Of a stretch of 64,000 bases of DNA, positions 1 to 8,111 are shown one piece after another. This DNA is from Bradyrhizobium sp. 200. GTDB lineage: Bacteria > Pseudomonadota > Alphaproteobacteria > Rhizobiales > Xanthobacteraceae. Every line of letters begins with the position of its first letter. Position 1 is the stretch's first letter. The translations under genes and the position numbers were made by a program. The notes beneath the pieces were generated by a model. The model was not told the DNA's origin, made no database searches, and was given only the letters and a program-made list of their open reading frames with translations. The DNA lies in the NCBI RefSeq assembly GCF_023100945.1, contig NZ_CP064689.1:8476001-8540000 (forward strand), given 5' to 3'.

Positions 1-844
1 CTCCATGTATGAGCCCATCCATTCTGATGACGCGAACATCGACGCCCGCCGCAGCCAACTTGGTACCGTACGCTTCGCCTTCATCGCGACTGGGATCATA
101 CTCCATGGTGAGGATCAGGGTGCGTGGAAGGCCTGCAAGGTTTCCATTGATTGGACTCGCATAGGGATTATCTCGGTCGGTCGCGGCCGAAAGGTAATGA
201 TCCCAGAACCAGGACAATGCTGCGGTGTGCAGGAAGTATCCTTCAGCATGCTCACGCATCGAAGGGTAGTCTGCCCTTGCGTCCACAATGGGATACAGCA
301 GGATCTGACCGGACAGCTTCGGACCACCCCGATCACGCGCCATCAGGGTTGTCGCTGCAGCAAGATTACCTCCAGCACTATCACCCGCAACGAAAAGCTT
401 GTCTATACTTCCGCCAAACGAAGCGATGCGCTCGCCTACCCATTTCATAGCTGCATACGCATCCTCTACAGCAGAAGGAAACTTGTTCTCCGGAGCTAAC
501 CGGTAGCTTGGAGCAACAACGATCGCACCTGCTTTGTTGGCCAAAGCGCGGCATGGCTCATCGACCACGTCAAGTCCGCCACCAACCCATCCTCCGCCAT
601 GAAAATAGACCACTACCGAAAATGGCGCCTGCCCCTTCGGTACATAGATGCGCGCCGGAAGTGCTCCAGCAGAGCCGGGGACCTCGACGGAATGCACCTT
701 GGCAACCTCTTGCGGTGGCTTTTGCATTCCGACCGAGCTCCCAACAGCTCCTCGAAACTCCTGGATGTCCATCAACTCAAACGATTTTGCTCCCGCCTGC
801 CTTAAAAAGGCGAGCAGATCGCCCGCGTGTTGATCAAGTGCCAT
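1..844 (-). CDS. HSL-family alpha/beta hydrolase (esterase), 3' end off the window
   Basis: The reading frame opens at ATG 844, preceded by GGAGGAAA, and runs off the left edge after about 280 codons. Visible motifs are the oxyanion-hole HGGGW, the nucleophile elbow GDSAGGN, an EYDPSRDE block holding the probable catalytic Asp, and GLIHG with the catalytic His right at the edge. The whole triad of a hormone-sensitive-lipase-type carboxylesterase is therefore present. It lies 110 bp downstream of a Baeyer-Villiger monooxygenase in the same orientation, so hydrolysis of the ester made by that enzyme is a natural but inferred role. No signal peptide is seen, so it is probably cytoplasmic. Only the extreme C-terminus is missing. 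Confidence 0.9.
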   Translation of the reverse strand, partial: MALDQHAGDLLAFLRQAGAKSFELMDIQEFRGAVGSSVGMQKPPQEVAKVHSVEVPGSAGALPARIYVPKGQAPFSVVVYFHGGGWVGGGLDVVDEPCRALANKAGAIVVAPSYRLAPENKFPSAVEDAYAAMKWVGERIASFGGSIDKLFVAGDSAGGNLAAATTLMARDRGGPKLSGQILLYPIVDARADYPSMREHAEGYFLHTAALSWFWDHYLSAATDRDNPYASPINGNLAGLPRTLILTMEYDPSRDEGEAYGTKLAAAGVDVRVIRMDGLIHG

Positions 845-954
845 AGTTTCCTCCGCTTGCAATCACAATATTCCTGCAGGCATTGGCCCCTTGCAGTCGA
901 GTAGCCGCCACCTGACGTTCCGATCCGCCGCCTCGCTTTCGCGATGCTCGCGTG

Positions 955-2922
955 TTAACGCTCGGTCGCGGTGCTAACCGGCCCAAAGCGGTAGTCGGCG
1001 GCAACGACCGCATTCGTCCGCTGGTAGAATTCCGTCGCGGTGAACGGATAGTTTTGACCTACTCTCCCATTGGCATCTTTGTACCAGCTGTTCACCTTGG
1101 AATATCCCCAGGCTCTGGCCCTGTTTGCTTCGTCCACACGTCGGTCATAGCCGCTGAATACTTCTTCACGTACATCCATCGTGGCAGCGCCCTTCTCCAG
1201 CATCACACGCACGGCATCGACAATGTATTTGGCCGTCAACTCCGAAAACATCACAATGCTTGCGCCATGCACGACCAGATTCGTATTCGGGCCATACATA
1301 CAGAACATGTTCGGGAACTGCGGGATCGTCATGCCAAGGTAGGCGCGCGCGCCGTCCTTCCAGGCATCCTGCAGCGAACATCCGTTGGCTCCGCGAACCT
1401 TGATTGGGAAGAGAAACTTAGAGGCGTGAAAGCCTGTACCGTAAACAATTACATCGAACTCGTGACTGTTTCCGTCGGCGCACCTGATCCCATCAGTAAT
1501 AATTTCCGAGATCTTCTCCCTCACCACGGCGACATTGTCGCGCTTCAATGTCTTTGCCCATGTTCCGTTGTCTCGAAGAATACGCTTAGATCCCACCGGT
1601 GAGTTCGGAATCAGGGCGTCGCGTAGATCTGGTCGCTCCGCGATCTGCGCTTCGATCCATTGCTGGAGTTCCTGCCGAACGAAATTATTGCTCTCGGACA
1701 CCGCTTGCTCGCTGGCCGCATAGTTCGGGTCAACGATGACGTATTCCAGAATACCGGGCGTCTGCAACATAAGGAGACTTCCGCGATACCACTGTGCGTA
1801 GCCCGGAAGATTCTCGAATAGCCAACGCTCACTTCCTTCGACTCGCTCGTGCAAATTTGGCGTCGGCAACAGCCAGGTCGCAGTTCGCGCGAACACCGTA
1901 ACCTTCGCGGCAACATTCGCGATCTGAGGAATGAACTGACACGCACTTGCGCCGGTGCCGATGACTCCGATCCGCTTGCCTTCAAAAGTTACGTTATGAT
2001 TCCACTGCGCCGAGTGAAACGACTCACCCTTGAAACGATCGATACCGGCGATCTCCGGCAATTTCGGGCGGTTAAGCTGACCGACCGCGAAGACGATCAT
2101 GTTCGGCGACACCGTTTCGGTCTTGCCGGCAGAGTTGATCGTCAAGCGCCACACTTGCTCCGTGTCGCTCCAGACCGCCTCCGCGATCTCCGCCCCGAAT
2201 TTGGTATGCTCGTAAAGGCCATTGTCCCTCGCGACTTTTTGGAGGTACGACAAGGTTTCATTGCGTAGACCGAAATAGTCGTGCCAGACGCGCGGTGCCG
2301 AGGCGTAGCTGTAGACGAAGCTGTTGATGTCAACTCTGCAGCCTGGGTAATGGTTTTCAAGCCAGGTTCCGCCTACGTCACCATTCTTCTCATAGATCGT
2401 GAAGGGTATTCCGGCTTGCTTGAACCTGACTGCCGCGATGATGCCGCTCTCGCCGGCGCCGATAATAGCTACATGAAACGGGCGGTCTGGCGCGATAGTT
2501 TCTTTGTTCCATTGCGGCTGTCGCAAATCGTGCCCATCGAAGATCAATTCCTCCGCGAGTAGAGGAATCAGAGGCTCGATGGAGCTGCCGAGAAACCACT
2601 CGCCGATGCCGCGAAGAAGATCATACGTTGGCCGGACGGGAGGCTGCCCTCCGCGCTTGCTATGGTCGGCGAGGCGCCGATAGCACTCCTCGCGAATAAG
2701 GGCTTTCTCTTCGTCGGAAACGTTGCACTGGGCCACGCCGAGCACATCGACGGGGCGCCATCCGTTGCGAAGTACCGAAAGGTCGCCTGTCGTGTGGGCC
2801 GTAGTCATAAGAAGCGTCGGCAAGTCCGCGCCGCACTGAATATGGTGCTGCAATTCCGCTCCGTGGGATGTACCTCGCTGAGGACCCGAAGCCTGCAGAG
2901 TCTTCAATTCTTGCACGGTCAT
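955..2922 (-). CDS. Type I Baeyer-Villiger monooxygenase, HAPMO-like
   Basis: This 655-residue FAD/NADPH monooxygenase would insert oxygen next to a ketone carbonyl. An N-terminal extension of about 150 residues precedes the FAD-binding GAGESG, followed by GDVGGTW, the BVMO fingerprint FKGESFHSAQW (about residues 297-307) and a second Rossmann motif GTGASA. The long extension and total length resemble 4-hydroxyacetophenone monooxygenase (about 640 residues) rather than cyclohexanone monooxygenase. I chose ATG 2922 because GGGGAG lies just upstream; an in-frame ATG at 3057 has no such signal and would translate a repeated intergenic element. The esterase at 1-844 follows, giving a classic monooxygenase/esterase pair. 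The substrate is unknown. Confidence 0.9.
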   Translation of the reverse strand: MTVQELKTLQASGPQRGTSHGAELQHHIQCGADLPTLLMTTAHTTGDLSVLRNGWRPVDVLGVAQCNVSDEEKALIREECYRRLADHSKRGGQPPVRPTYDLLRGIGEWFLGSSIEPLIPLLAEELIFDGHDLRQPQWNKETIAPDRPFHVAIIGAGESGIIAAVRFKQAGIPFTIYEKNGDVGGTWLENHYPGCRVDINSFVYSYASAPRVWHDYFGLRNETLSYLQKVARDNGLYEHTKFGAEIAEAVWSDTEQVWRLTINSAGKTETVSPNMIVFAVGQLNRPKLPEIAGIDRFKGESFHSAQWNHNVTFEGKRIGVIGTGASACQFIPQIANVAAKVTVFARTATWLLPTPNLHERVEGSERWLFENLPGYAQWYRGSLLMLQTPGILEYVIVDPNYAASEQAVSESNNFVRQELQQWIEAQIAERPDLRDALIPNSPVGSKRILRDNGTWAKTLKRDNVAVVREKISEIITDGIRCADGNSHEFDVIVYGTGFHASKFLFPIKVRGANGCSLQDAWKDGARAYLGMTIPQFPNMFCMYGPNTNLVVHGASIVMFSELTAKYIVDAVRVMLEKGAATMDVREEVFSGYDRRVDEANRARAWGYSKVNSWYKDANGRVGQNYPFTATEFYQRTNAVVAADYRFGPVSTATER

Positions 2923-3000
2923 ATTGCGCTCCCCGCCGCTTGCTCGCGCCCGCTGCGGCCCAAGCCGGCGTCTGCTAGTTAGACAGAAAGCGCGCGTGCT

Positions 3001-3063
3001 GCTTAACATCGAAGGTGAAACGGCTTTGCCTGCAGGGCATTGTCGCGGACCCGGCAATGCATC
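3001..3063. repeat. 63-bp direct repeat, copy 1 (upstream of BVMO 1)
   Basis: The segment begins GCTTAACATCG and is about 79% identical (50 of 63 positions by eye) to 3874-3936, in the same orientation. It lies 79 bp upstream of the monooxygenase start. The gap 2923-3370 holds no other feature I can support. Confidence 0.75.
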
Positions 3064-3370
3064 ATTCGTCGCTCGGGTCTAGAAAAATCGCATGATGCAA
3101 TCGCCCGCCAGAATCCGAAAGTTCTGGCTGCGCCGAGCGCGCAACACCCGAAAGCCTGACGTACCGCATTGCTACGGCCGTGGGCATGCAATGAAAGCGC
3201 TTTCCGGAAAAACGGCGTGCCAGCTTTGCGGACCGTCCGATCTATCAAGAGAGTTTCGTGACCGATCGTCCGAAAGATCACGACTCGATCTGAGATCGCC
3301 CGCTCAAAGACGCCGGATCCGCGATCGCATGACTGCGATGATCCAGCCCGCTGAGCCTTCGTGCGACACC

Positions 3371-3754
3371 TCAACTCAGTTCGAGGTATCGACTGACTTC
3401 TACGAGATTGCTATCGGGATCCCGAAAGTAGAGCGAGATCATCTTGCCCTCGGCGCCTTCGCGCTCGATCGGGCCGAGTTCAATTGCCACGCCGCAGTTT
3501 TCGAGATGGGCGCACATCTCTTCTACCGACGTCCGCGTGATGAGGCAGAAATCGGCGGCCCCCGGCGTCGGCGTCAAGGCTTTCGGATCGAAAGTGCGGC
3601 CGACTTCATGAACGTTGATCTTCTGCTTTCCGAACGTCATGGCAGTGGGACCTGCAGAATCGATACGCTTGAACCCAAGAACGCGCTCGTAGAAGGCACA
3701 GGTCTTTTCGAGCGAGCGGACGGTGATGACGAAGTGGTCAATGCGATCGATCAT
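3371..3754 (-). CDS. VOC-family (glyoxalase/extradiol dioxygenase fold) protein
   Basis: This 127-residue single-module protein has the vicinal oxygen chelate layout: IDHFVITVRSLE at the N-terminus with the first His ligand, a central INVHEVG with a second possible ligand, and YFRDPDSNLVEVSRY at the C-terminus with the Glu ligand. Family members are metal-dependent lyases, isomerases, dioxygenases or resistance proteins, so the exact reaction cannot be assigned. The start is ATG 3754 with GGAG upstream. It sits between the monooxygenase and araC genes, in the same orientation as both, and has a copy of the 63-bp repeat 120 bp upstream of its start, as the monooxygenase does. Confidence 0.85.
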   Translation of the reverse strand: MIDRIDHFVITVRSLEKTCAFYERVLGFKRIDSAGPTAMTFGKQKINVHEVGRTFDPKALTPTPGAADFCLITRTSVEEMCAHLENCGVAIELGPIEREGAEGKMISLYFRDPDSNLVEVSRYLELS

Positions 3755-3873
3755 TGTGCGGCTCCAGAAGACCTTGAATGCGTAATATCATGATGAGAGC
3801 CTTGCCTCATTGGCCTTTAAAGCATGGAACAGGCCCGTCTTGGAACTCAGGCTAACCGGCAACGGCGCGAGCC

Positions 3874-3936
3874 GCTTAACATCGGAGGCGAAATAGCCTT
3901 GCCTGCAGAGCACTGTTGCGGCATCGACAATCCATC
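3874..3936. repeat. 63-bp direct repeat, copy 2 (upstream of the VOC gene)
   Basis: Begins GCTTAACATCGG and is the counterpart of 3001-3063. It is the only structure I recognise in the 403-bp gap between the VOC start and the end of the araC-type gene. Both copies share the block TTGCCTGCAG. It could be a regulatory region or the remnant of a duplicated leader. Confidence 0.75.
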
Positions 3937-4157
3937 GCGGGCGCCGGGCCCTATCGAATGGTCGATCGTTGGAGTCTTAGTGCCGCGGTGAGGGATACCC
4001 GAGCACGGGGCCGTGACTGCTTCAGCTTTTTAGCAAATGAAATGATTAGCTGACGCACGATGTGTTGGATTTCCGCAAGCCATTCAGTCAGACAAGAGCG
4101 ACCTGAAATAACCGGCGGTAGAAGGTGCAACGCAATCTACCATCGCCAGACACTCCC

Positions 4158-5132
4158 CTAGTTGGCATATTGCGATTCAGCCGAGGACTGTTGCGTGTTT
4201 GGCGGCATGACTTCGCGTGGCGACCGTCCAAACGCTTCGCGAAAGGCTCTGTTGAAGCTCGGAATATTGCTGAAGCCATATTGAAAGGCGATACTGGTAA
4301 CAATGCCGGGCATCCACGGCTGACGCCTTAGTGCCATCCTGCACTGCTCCAGGCGACGACGCATCACCCACCCCATTGGAGATTGTCCTTCAGATGCGAA
4401 CAAATCACTCAAATAACGGGTACTGATTCCGATAGCGGCAGCAATTTTGGTGGGCGACAAATTCTCGTCGTCAAGATGCCGTTCAATGTAGTCGCAGGCC
4501 CTTTCCCACGTTTTTCTACTTGCCTTGACCTGGGGAAATGAATGTGACGCGTCCCGATCTGAAGTCGCCGCGGAAATGAGGTCGATCGCCGCCAAATTAA
4601 TCTGCGTCGAGCGAGAATAGGCTAAGTTTTCAACTTCGTCCCCGATGGATCGCAAAAACTTTGAGGCAACAAGCCCAACTCCTCTGGATCCATCTATTCG
4701 CCGCCCAACATTGTCAGACAAGCCCCTTAATCTGGCCTCGACCTGCGTCGGCGAGAAACTTAACCAGAGTACATCAGAACCATCGGAGAGGTCGATCGTG
4801 TACTCGTCGCGTGAATCCAGTAGACCGATGTCGCCGCTCGAGATTCCCGATCGCCGCCCGTGCTGTTGAATGATCAGTTCGCCAACGAGCGGCAAGCATA
4901 CAAAGACCGAATGCGAAGATGTCTGTCGAACGTGCTGAGCGTTTCGAAGCACCTGATACCGCCCACCTTGTGTCGTTCCGCGGACGACGCGCATACCCTC
5001 GAGTTCGGAAATGGAATAGCGGCCGACGACCCCGGATGCGTTGATTATATCGATTTCGACAAAAACAGATGACATGACACTTGGCATTAAGCCATGCAGG
5101 CACAGGACTCGGCTAGGGTCCTTCGAACTCAT
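4158..5132 (-). CDS. AraC/XylS-family transcriptional regulator
   Basis: This 324-residue protein has an N-terminal sensor region of about 200 residues of the AraC-binding-like type. A C-terminal AraC double helix-turn-helix follows: CDYIERHLDDENLSPTKIAA, then ISTRYLSDLFASEGQSP, and the signature ending in FSNIPSFNRAFREAFGRSP. The start is ATG 5132 with GGGAGG seven bases upstream. It is divergent from the alpha/beta hydrolase at 5366. The 233-bp shared intergenic region holds a tandem 18-bp repeat with 21-bp period, the usual layout for an AraC-family operator. It probably activates the hydrolase gene and perhaps the monooxygenase genes on an aromatic or ketone effector. Confidence 0.92.
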   Translation of the reverse strand: MSSKDPSRVLCLHGLMPSVMSSVFVEIDIINASGVVGRYSISELEGMRVVRGTTQGGRYQVLRNAQHVRQTSSHSVFVCLPLVGELIIQQHGRRSGISSGDIGLLDSRDEYTIDLSDGSDVLWLSFSPTQVEARLRGLSDNVGRRIDGSRGVGLVASKFLRSIGDEVENLAYSRSTQINLAAIDLISAATSDRDASHSFPQVKASRKTWERACDYIERHLDDENLSPTKIAAAIGISTRYLSDLFASEGQSPMGWVMRRRLEQCRMALRRQPWMPGIVTSIAFQYGFSNIPSFNRAFREAFGRSPREVMPPNTQQSSAESQYAN

Positions 5133-5213
5133 GACGAACCTCCCTGTCGGTAAAGTTGTTATGCCGCCCTCGTAAGGACCGGATGCTACCGTTTGTTTAA
5201 GCTAGTTTCGATG

Positions 5214-5252
5214 CCCTAGCGGGTCAAGTAGAGACCCTAGCGGGTCAAGTAG
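5214..5252. promoter_or_regulatory. Tandem 18-bp direct repeat, candidate AraC-family operator
   Basis: CCCTAGCGGGTCAAGTAG occurs at 5214-5231 and again, identical, at 5235-5252, a spacing of 21 bp (two helical turns). It lies 82 bp upstream of the araC start and 114 bp upstream of the divergent hydrolase start. AraC/XylS proteins bind tandem direct repeats with this period as a dimer. Confidence 0.8.
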
Positions 5253-5365
5253 GTTGCAGAGCCGTTGGGCCGATCATTTTTAGCCAGCGCGATGCCGGCT
5301 TGCTCCAGACTCCGCCGGTATCTCCTCATGATGCCGCCGCAGGCTGACCAGGAAGGAACATCGAC

Positions 5366-6127
5366 GTGAACTGTATCACCTACGGCAACGGACCTCATCG
5401 CGCTGTCTTTCTTCATGGATGGTTCGGAGACGCGCATTGTTTCAAGCCCATGCTTCAGGGCATTGATCCGGATCGCTTCAGCTTTGCATTCTTTGACTTT
5501 AGAGGGTACGGCAGCGCCAAGGGTTCTGCGGGTCCGTTCAACCTCGCAGCCGTCGCTGCGGACGCGATCGCAGTCTGTGACAGCCTCGGCTGGGCCCAAT
5601 TCTCGATCGTCGGTCATTCAATGGGTGGTAAGGCAGCGCTTCGAACCGCGACGCTCGCAGCGAACCGCGTCCAACGCATCTGCGCCATCACGCCTGTGTG
5701 GGCCGGCAAAGCACCTCTAGACGAAGACACTCTGGGATTCTTTCGCTCTGCTGCCGAGCAGCTCGACGCCCGACAAGCGATTGTCCATACATCAACGGGC
5801 GGCAGGCTGCCATCCTACTGGTCGAATGGTGTTGCAACCCTCTCGACGAAAACCAGCACTTCCCGCGCATTTGCGGACTATCTGGAATCCTGGGCGCTGG
5901 ACGACTTCGATGATGAAGCGGCGAAACTGACCAACGAGACGCTTGTCATAGCCGGCCGACACGACGCCGGCGTTCCAGAGCAATTCATTCGAGACACATG
6001 GCTCAAACGGCTTTCAAATGTCCGGATGGCACTGTTGCCCGAATCGGGTCACTATCCGATGGATGAATGTCCGCTGATCTTGGCAGCGACTGTTTCGACA
6101 TTCCTTGATCCTTCGCATGTCACATAG
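5366..6127 (+). CDS. Alpha/beta hydrolase fold protein
   Basis: This 253-residue protein shows the oxyanion segment FLHGWFGD, the nucleophile elbow GHSMGG, an acid-residue strand AGRHDAGV and the catalytic His in SGHYPMDE. It resembles esterases, lactonases and C-C hydrolases of the proline-iminopeptidase/haloperoxidase-like group. The start is GTG 5366, chosen because AGGAAGGAA lies a few bases upstream and no better ATG exists. It is alone on the plus strand, divergent from araC, and flanked by two monooxygenase genes, so it may open the lactone or ester made by the second monooxygenase (inference). It has no signal peptide. Confidence 0.88.
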   Translation: MNCITYGNGPHRAVFLHGWFGDAHCFKPMLQGIDPDRFSFAFFDFRGYGSAKGSAGPFNLAAVAADAIAVCDSLGWAQFSIVGHSMGGKAALRTATLAANRVQRICAITPVWAGKAPLDEDTLGFFRSAAEQLDARQAIVHTSTGGRLPSYWSNGVATLSTKTSTSRAFADYLESWALDDFDDEAAKLTNETLVIAGRHDAGVPEQFIRDTWLKRLSNVRMALLPESGHYPMDECPLILAATVSTFLDPSHVT

Positions 6128-6328
6128 ATTGTGGCAGCCAATGGTCTTGGCGGCCAACCTGACGGGTCACGAAAATAACTTGGTGCGCTCGTCGCAAAGC
6201 GACGCCGGACTCTTGCTGAGCCTACCCAGAGCGGATTGTCACTTACGAATTTTCGAGCGACTTGCTGCCAGCGCCGCGAGTAACCGGAGCAATACGTTCC
6301 GATTAGAATCGGTGGGGCGTCGGTTGGC

Positions 6329-7939
6329 TCATGCAAACCTAAATCCCTCATAGTTTTTGCTTGCAACCTCCTCTATGACTTTCTTGTAGACGGCTGCCCC
6401 CCCAAGATAGGGCATAAAAACTCGCGGTTTGCCGGGTATGTTTGCACCCACATACCAGGAGTTGCCCTTCGGCATCAGGGTGGCGTTTGCCACTTCATTG
6501 ACGTGAGAAACCCATTTATCTTCTGCGTCATGCAGCGCTTCGATCGCCGAAAAGCCGTTGCGCTTGAGGTGCGCAAGGCAGTCCGCTATCCAATCGACGT
6601 GCTGTTCGATGGACGTCACCATGTTTGTAAAGACCGACGGACTTCCGGGGCCCGTAACTATAAACATATTAGGAAACCCGGAGATTGCCATTCCGATATA
6701 GGTTTTCGGTCCTTCGGCCCAGCGGTCACGAAGCTTCAAACCGTTGCGGCCGGTAATATCGATCTTGAGCAATGCGCCAGTTATCGCATCAAACCCGATT
6801 GCGAGGATGACCGTATCCAGTTCGAACGATTGAGAATGCGTGGACAGACCATTCGGATTCAATGATCTAATCGGATCGCTCTTGACGTCGATCAGAGTGA
6901 CGTTCTTTCGATTGAAGGTCTCGAAATACGCAGTGTCGACGCAGATGCGCTTGCCTCCGATGCCGTAGCCGCTCGGCATGAGTTTCTTCGCCACCTCTGG
7001 GTCATGAACCAATGCGGCAATTTTTTTCTTGACGAATTCGGAGGCGTGAGCATTTACAGCCGGGTCGGTCATTATATCGGGATAGGCATGCACGAATCCG
7101 AATCCACCGACTTTGGTCCAGCGCCGCTCGAACTCTCGTTCACGCTCCTCGTGACTCACCGAACTACCCGGGACGGTCCCAAAATCGCTCAGCATGTTGT
7201 TGCGAGTGGCCAAAGCTGCTTTCCGCCGCTCAGGATAATTTTGCTTCCAGTCCTGCTCGTACTCGTTGTCTATCGGTCGATTCAGTGCGGGAATCGAGTA
7301 GTTTGGTGTGCGTTGAAATACGTAGAGGTGCTTGGCTTGCTCGGCCAGCACCGGCGTCACCTGTATTCCTGACGAGCCAGTCCCGATAAGCCCCACCCGT
7401 TTGCCTTTGAGCTGAACGCCTTCGTGGGGCCAATCTGACGTCCGATAGACCTCGCCCTCGAAACTTTCCAGTCCCGGGAATGAGGGAACGATTGGGACCG
7501 ACAAACAACCGGTTGCCATCACGCAGAACGGAGCCTCGAACGCCTCACCCGCTTCGGTGCGGACTTTCCAGATTCGAGATTGTTCGTCGAAATTCGCCGC
7601 GACGACACGGGTTTCGAGCTGGATATCGCGACGAAGGTCAAGTTTGTCGGCAACGAAGTTAATGTAACGCAGGATTTCCGGTTGGGGTGCGTAGCGCTGC
7701 GACCACCTCCATTCTCGCTGGATCTCGTCCGAGAAGGAATACGAGTATTGCATGCTTTCGACGTCGCAGCGCGCGCCGGGATACCGGTTCCAGTACCAGG
7801 TGCCCCCAATCGATCCGCCCGCCTCCAGAACTCGGACGGAGTATCCATCTCCCCTGAGCCTATGGAGCGCGTATAACCCGGCAAAGCCGGCGCCGATGAC
7901 GATCACATCCAATGGATTCGCGGTTTCCCTCTCGGACAT
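6329..7939 (-). CDS. FAD-dependent Baeyer-Villiger-type monooxygenase, fingerprint His replaced by Arg
   Basis: This 536-residue flavoprotein starts at ATG 7939 (GGGAGG upstream); an ATG further upstream lacks a ribosome-binding site. It has FAD-binding GAGFAG near residue 20, GGTWYWNRYPGARCD, a second Rossmann motif GTGSSG, and the family ATG motif. Length and motifs match cyclohexanone/phenylacetone monooxygenase-like enzymes. The BVMO fingerprint reads FEGEVYRTSDWP: the usual His is Arg here, encoded by CGG. That His is important for catalysis in studied enzymes, so activity may be changed or the protein may have another oxidative role. It lies downstream of the acyl-CoA ligase gene, separated by 172 bp. 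Confidence 0.88.
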   Translation of the reverse strand: MSERETANPLDVIVIGAGFAGLYALHRLRGDGYSVRVLEAGGSIGGTWYWNRYPGARCDVESMQYSYSFSDEIQREWRWSQRYAPQPEILRYINFVADKLDLRRDIQLETRVVAANFDEQSRIWKVRTEAGEAFEAPFCVMATGCLSVPIVPSFPGLESFEGEVYRTSDWPHEGVQLKGKRVGLIGTGSSGIQVTPVLAEQAKHLYVFQRTPNYSIPALNRPIDNEYEQDWKQNYPERRKAALATRNNMLSDFGTVPGSSVSHEEREREFERRWTKVGGFGFVHAYPDIMTDPAVNAHASEFVKKKIAALVHDPEVAKKLMPSGYGIGGKRICVDTAYFETFNRKNVTLIDVKSDPIRSLNPNGLSTHSQSFELDTVILAIGFDAITGALLKIDITGRNGLKLRDRWAEGPKTYIGMAISGFPNMFIVTGPGSPSVFTNMVTSIEQHVDWIADCLAHLKRNGFSAIEALHDAEDKWVSHVNEVANATLMPKGNSWYVGANIPGKPRVFMPYLGGAAVYKKVIEEVASKNYEGFRFA

Positions 7940-8111
7940 TTCTGTACCTCCCACGTAACGTGTTATTGGCAATAGATACTTCTGTGGGCGTCATGGCCCC
8001 CTCCTCGACTTGCACTGGGGAGCTTCGGATTCGGGGATCGAACGCTGCGAATGACGTAGCGAAAGGGCGATGCGCGGCCACTGCTTGCTCCGGAGTGACC
8101 AGACATGCCCG

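Noticed and set aside
955..3057. Longer monooxygenase start at ATG 3057
   Set aside because: No ribosome-binding site, and the extra 45 residues translate the 63-bp repeat; ATG 2922 has GGGGAG.
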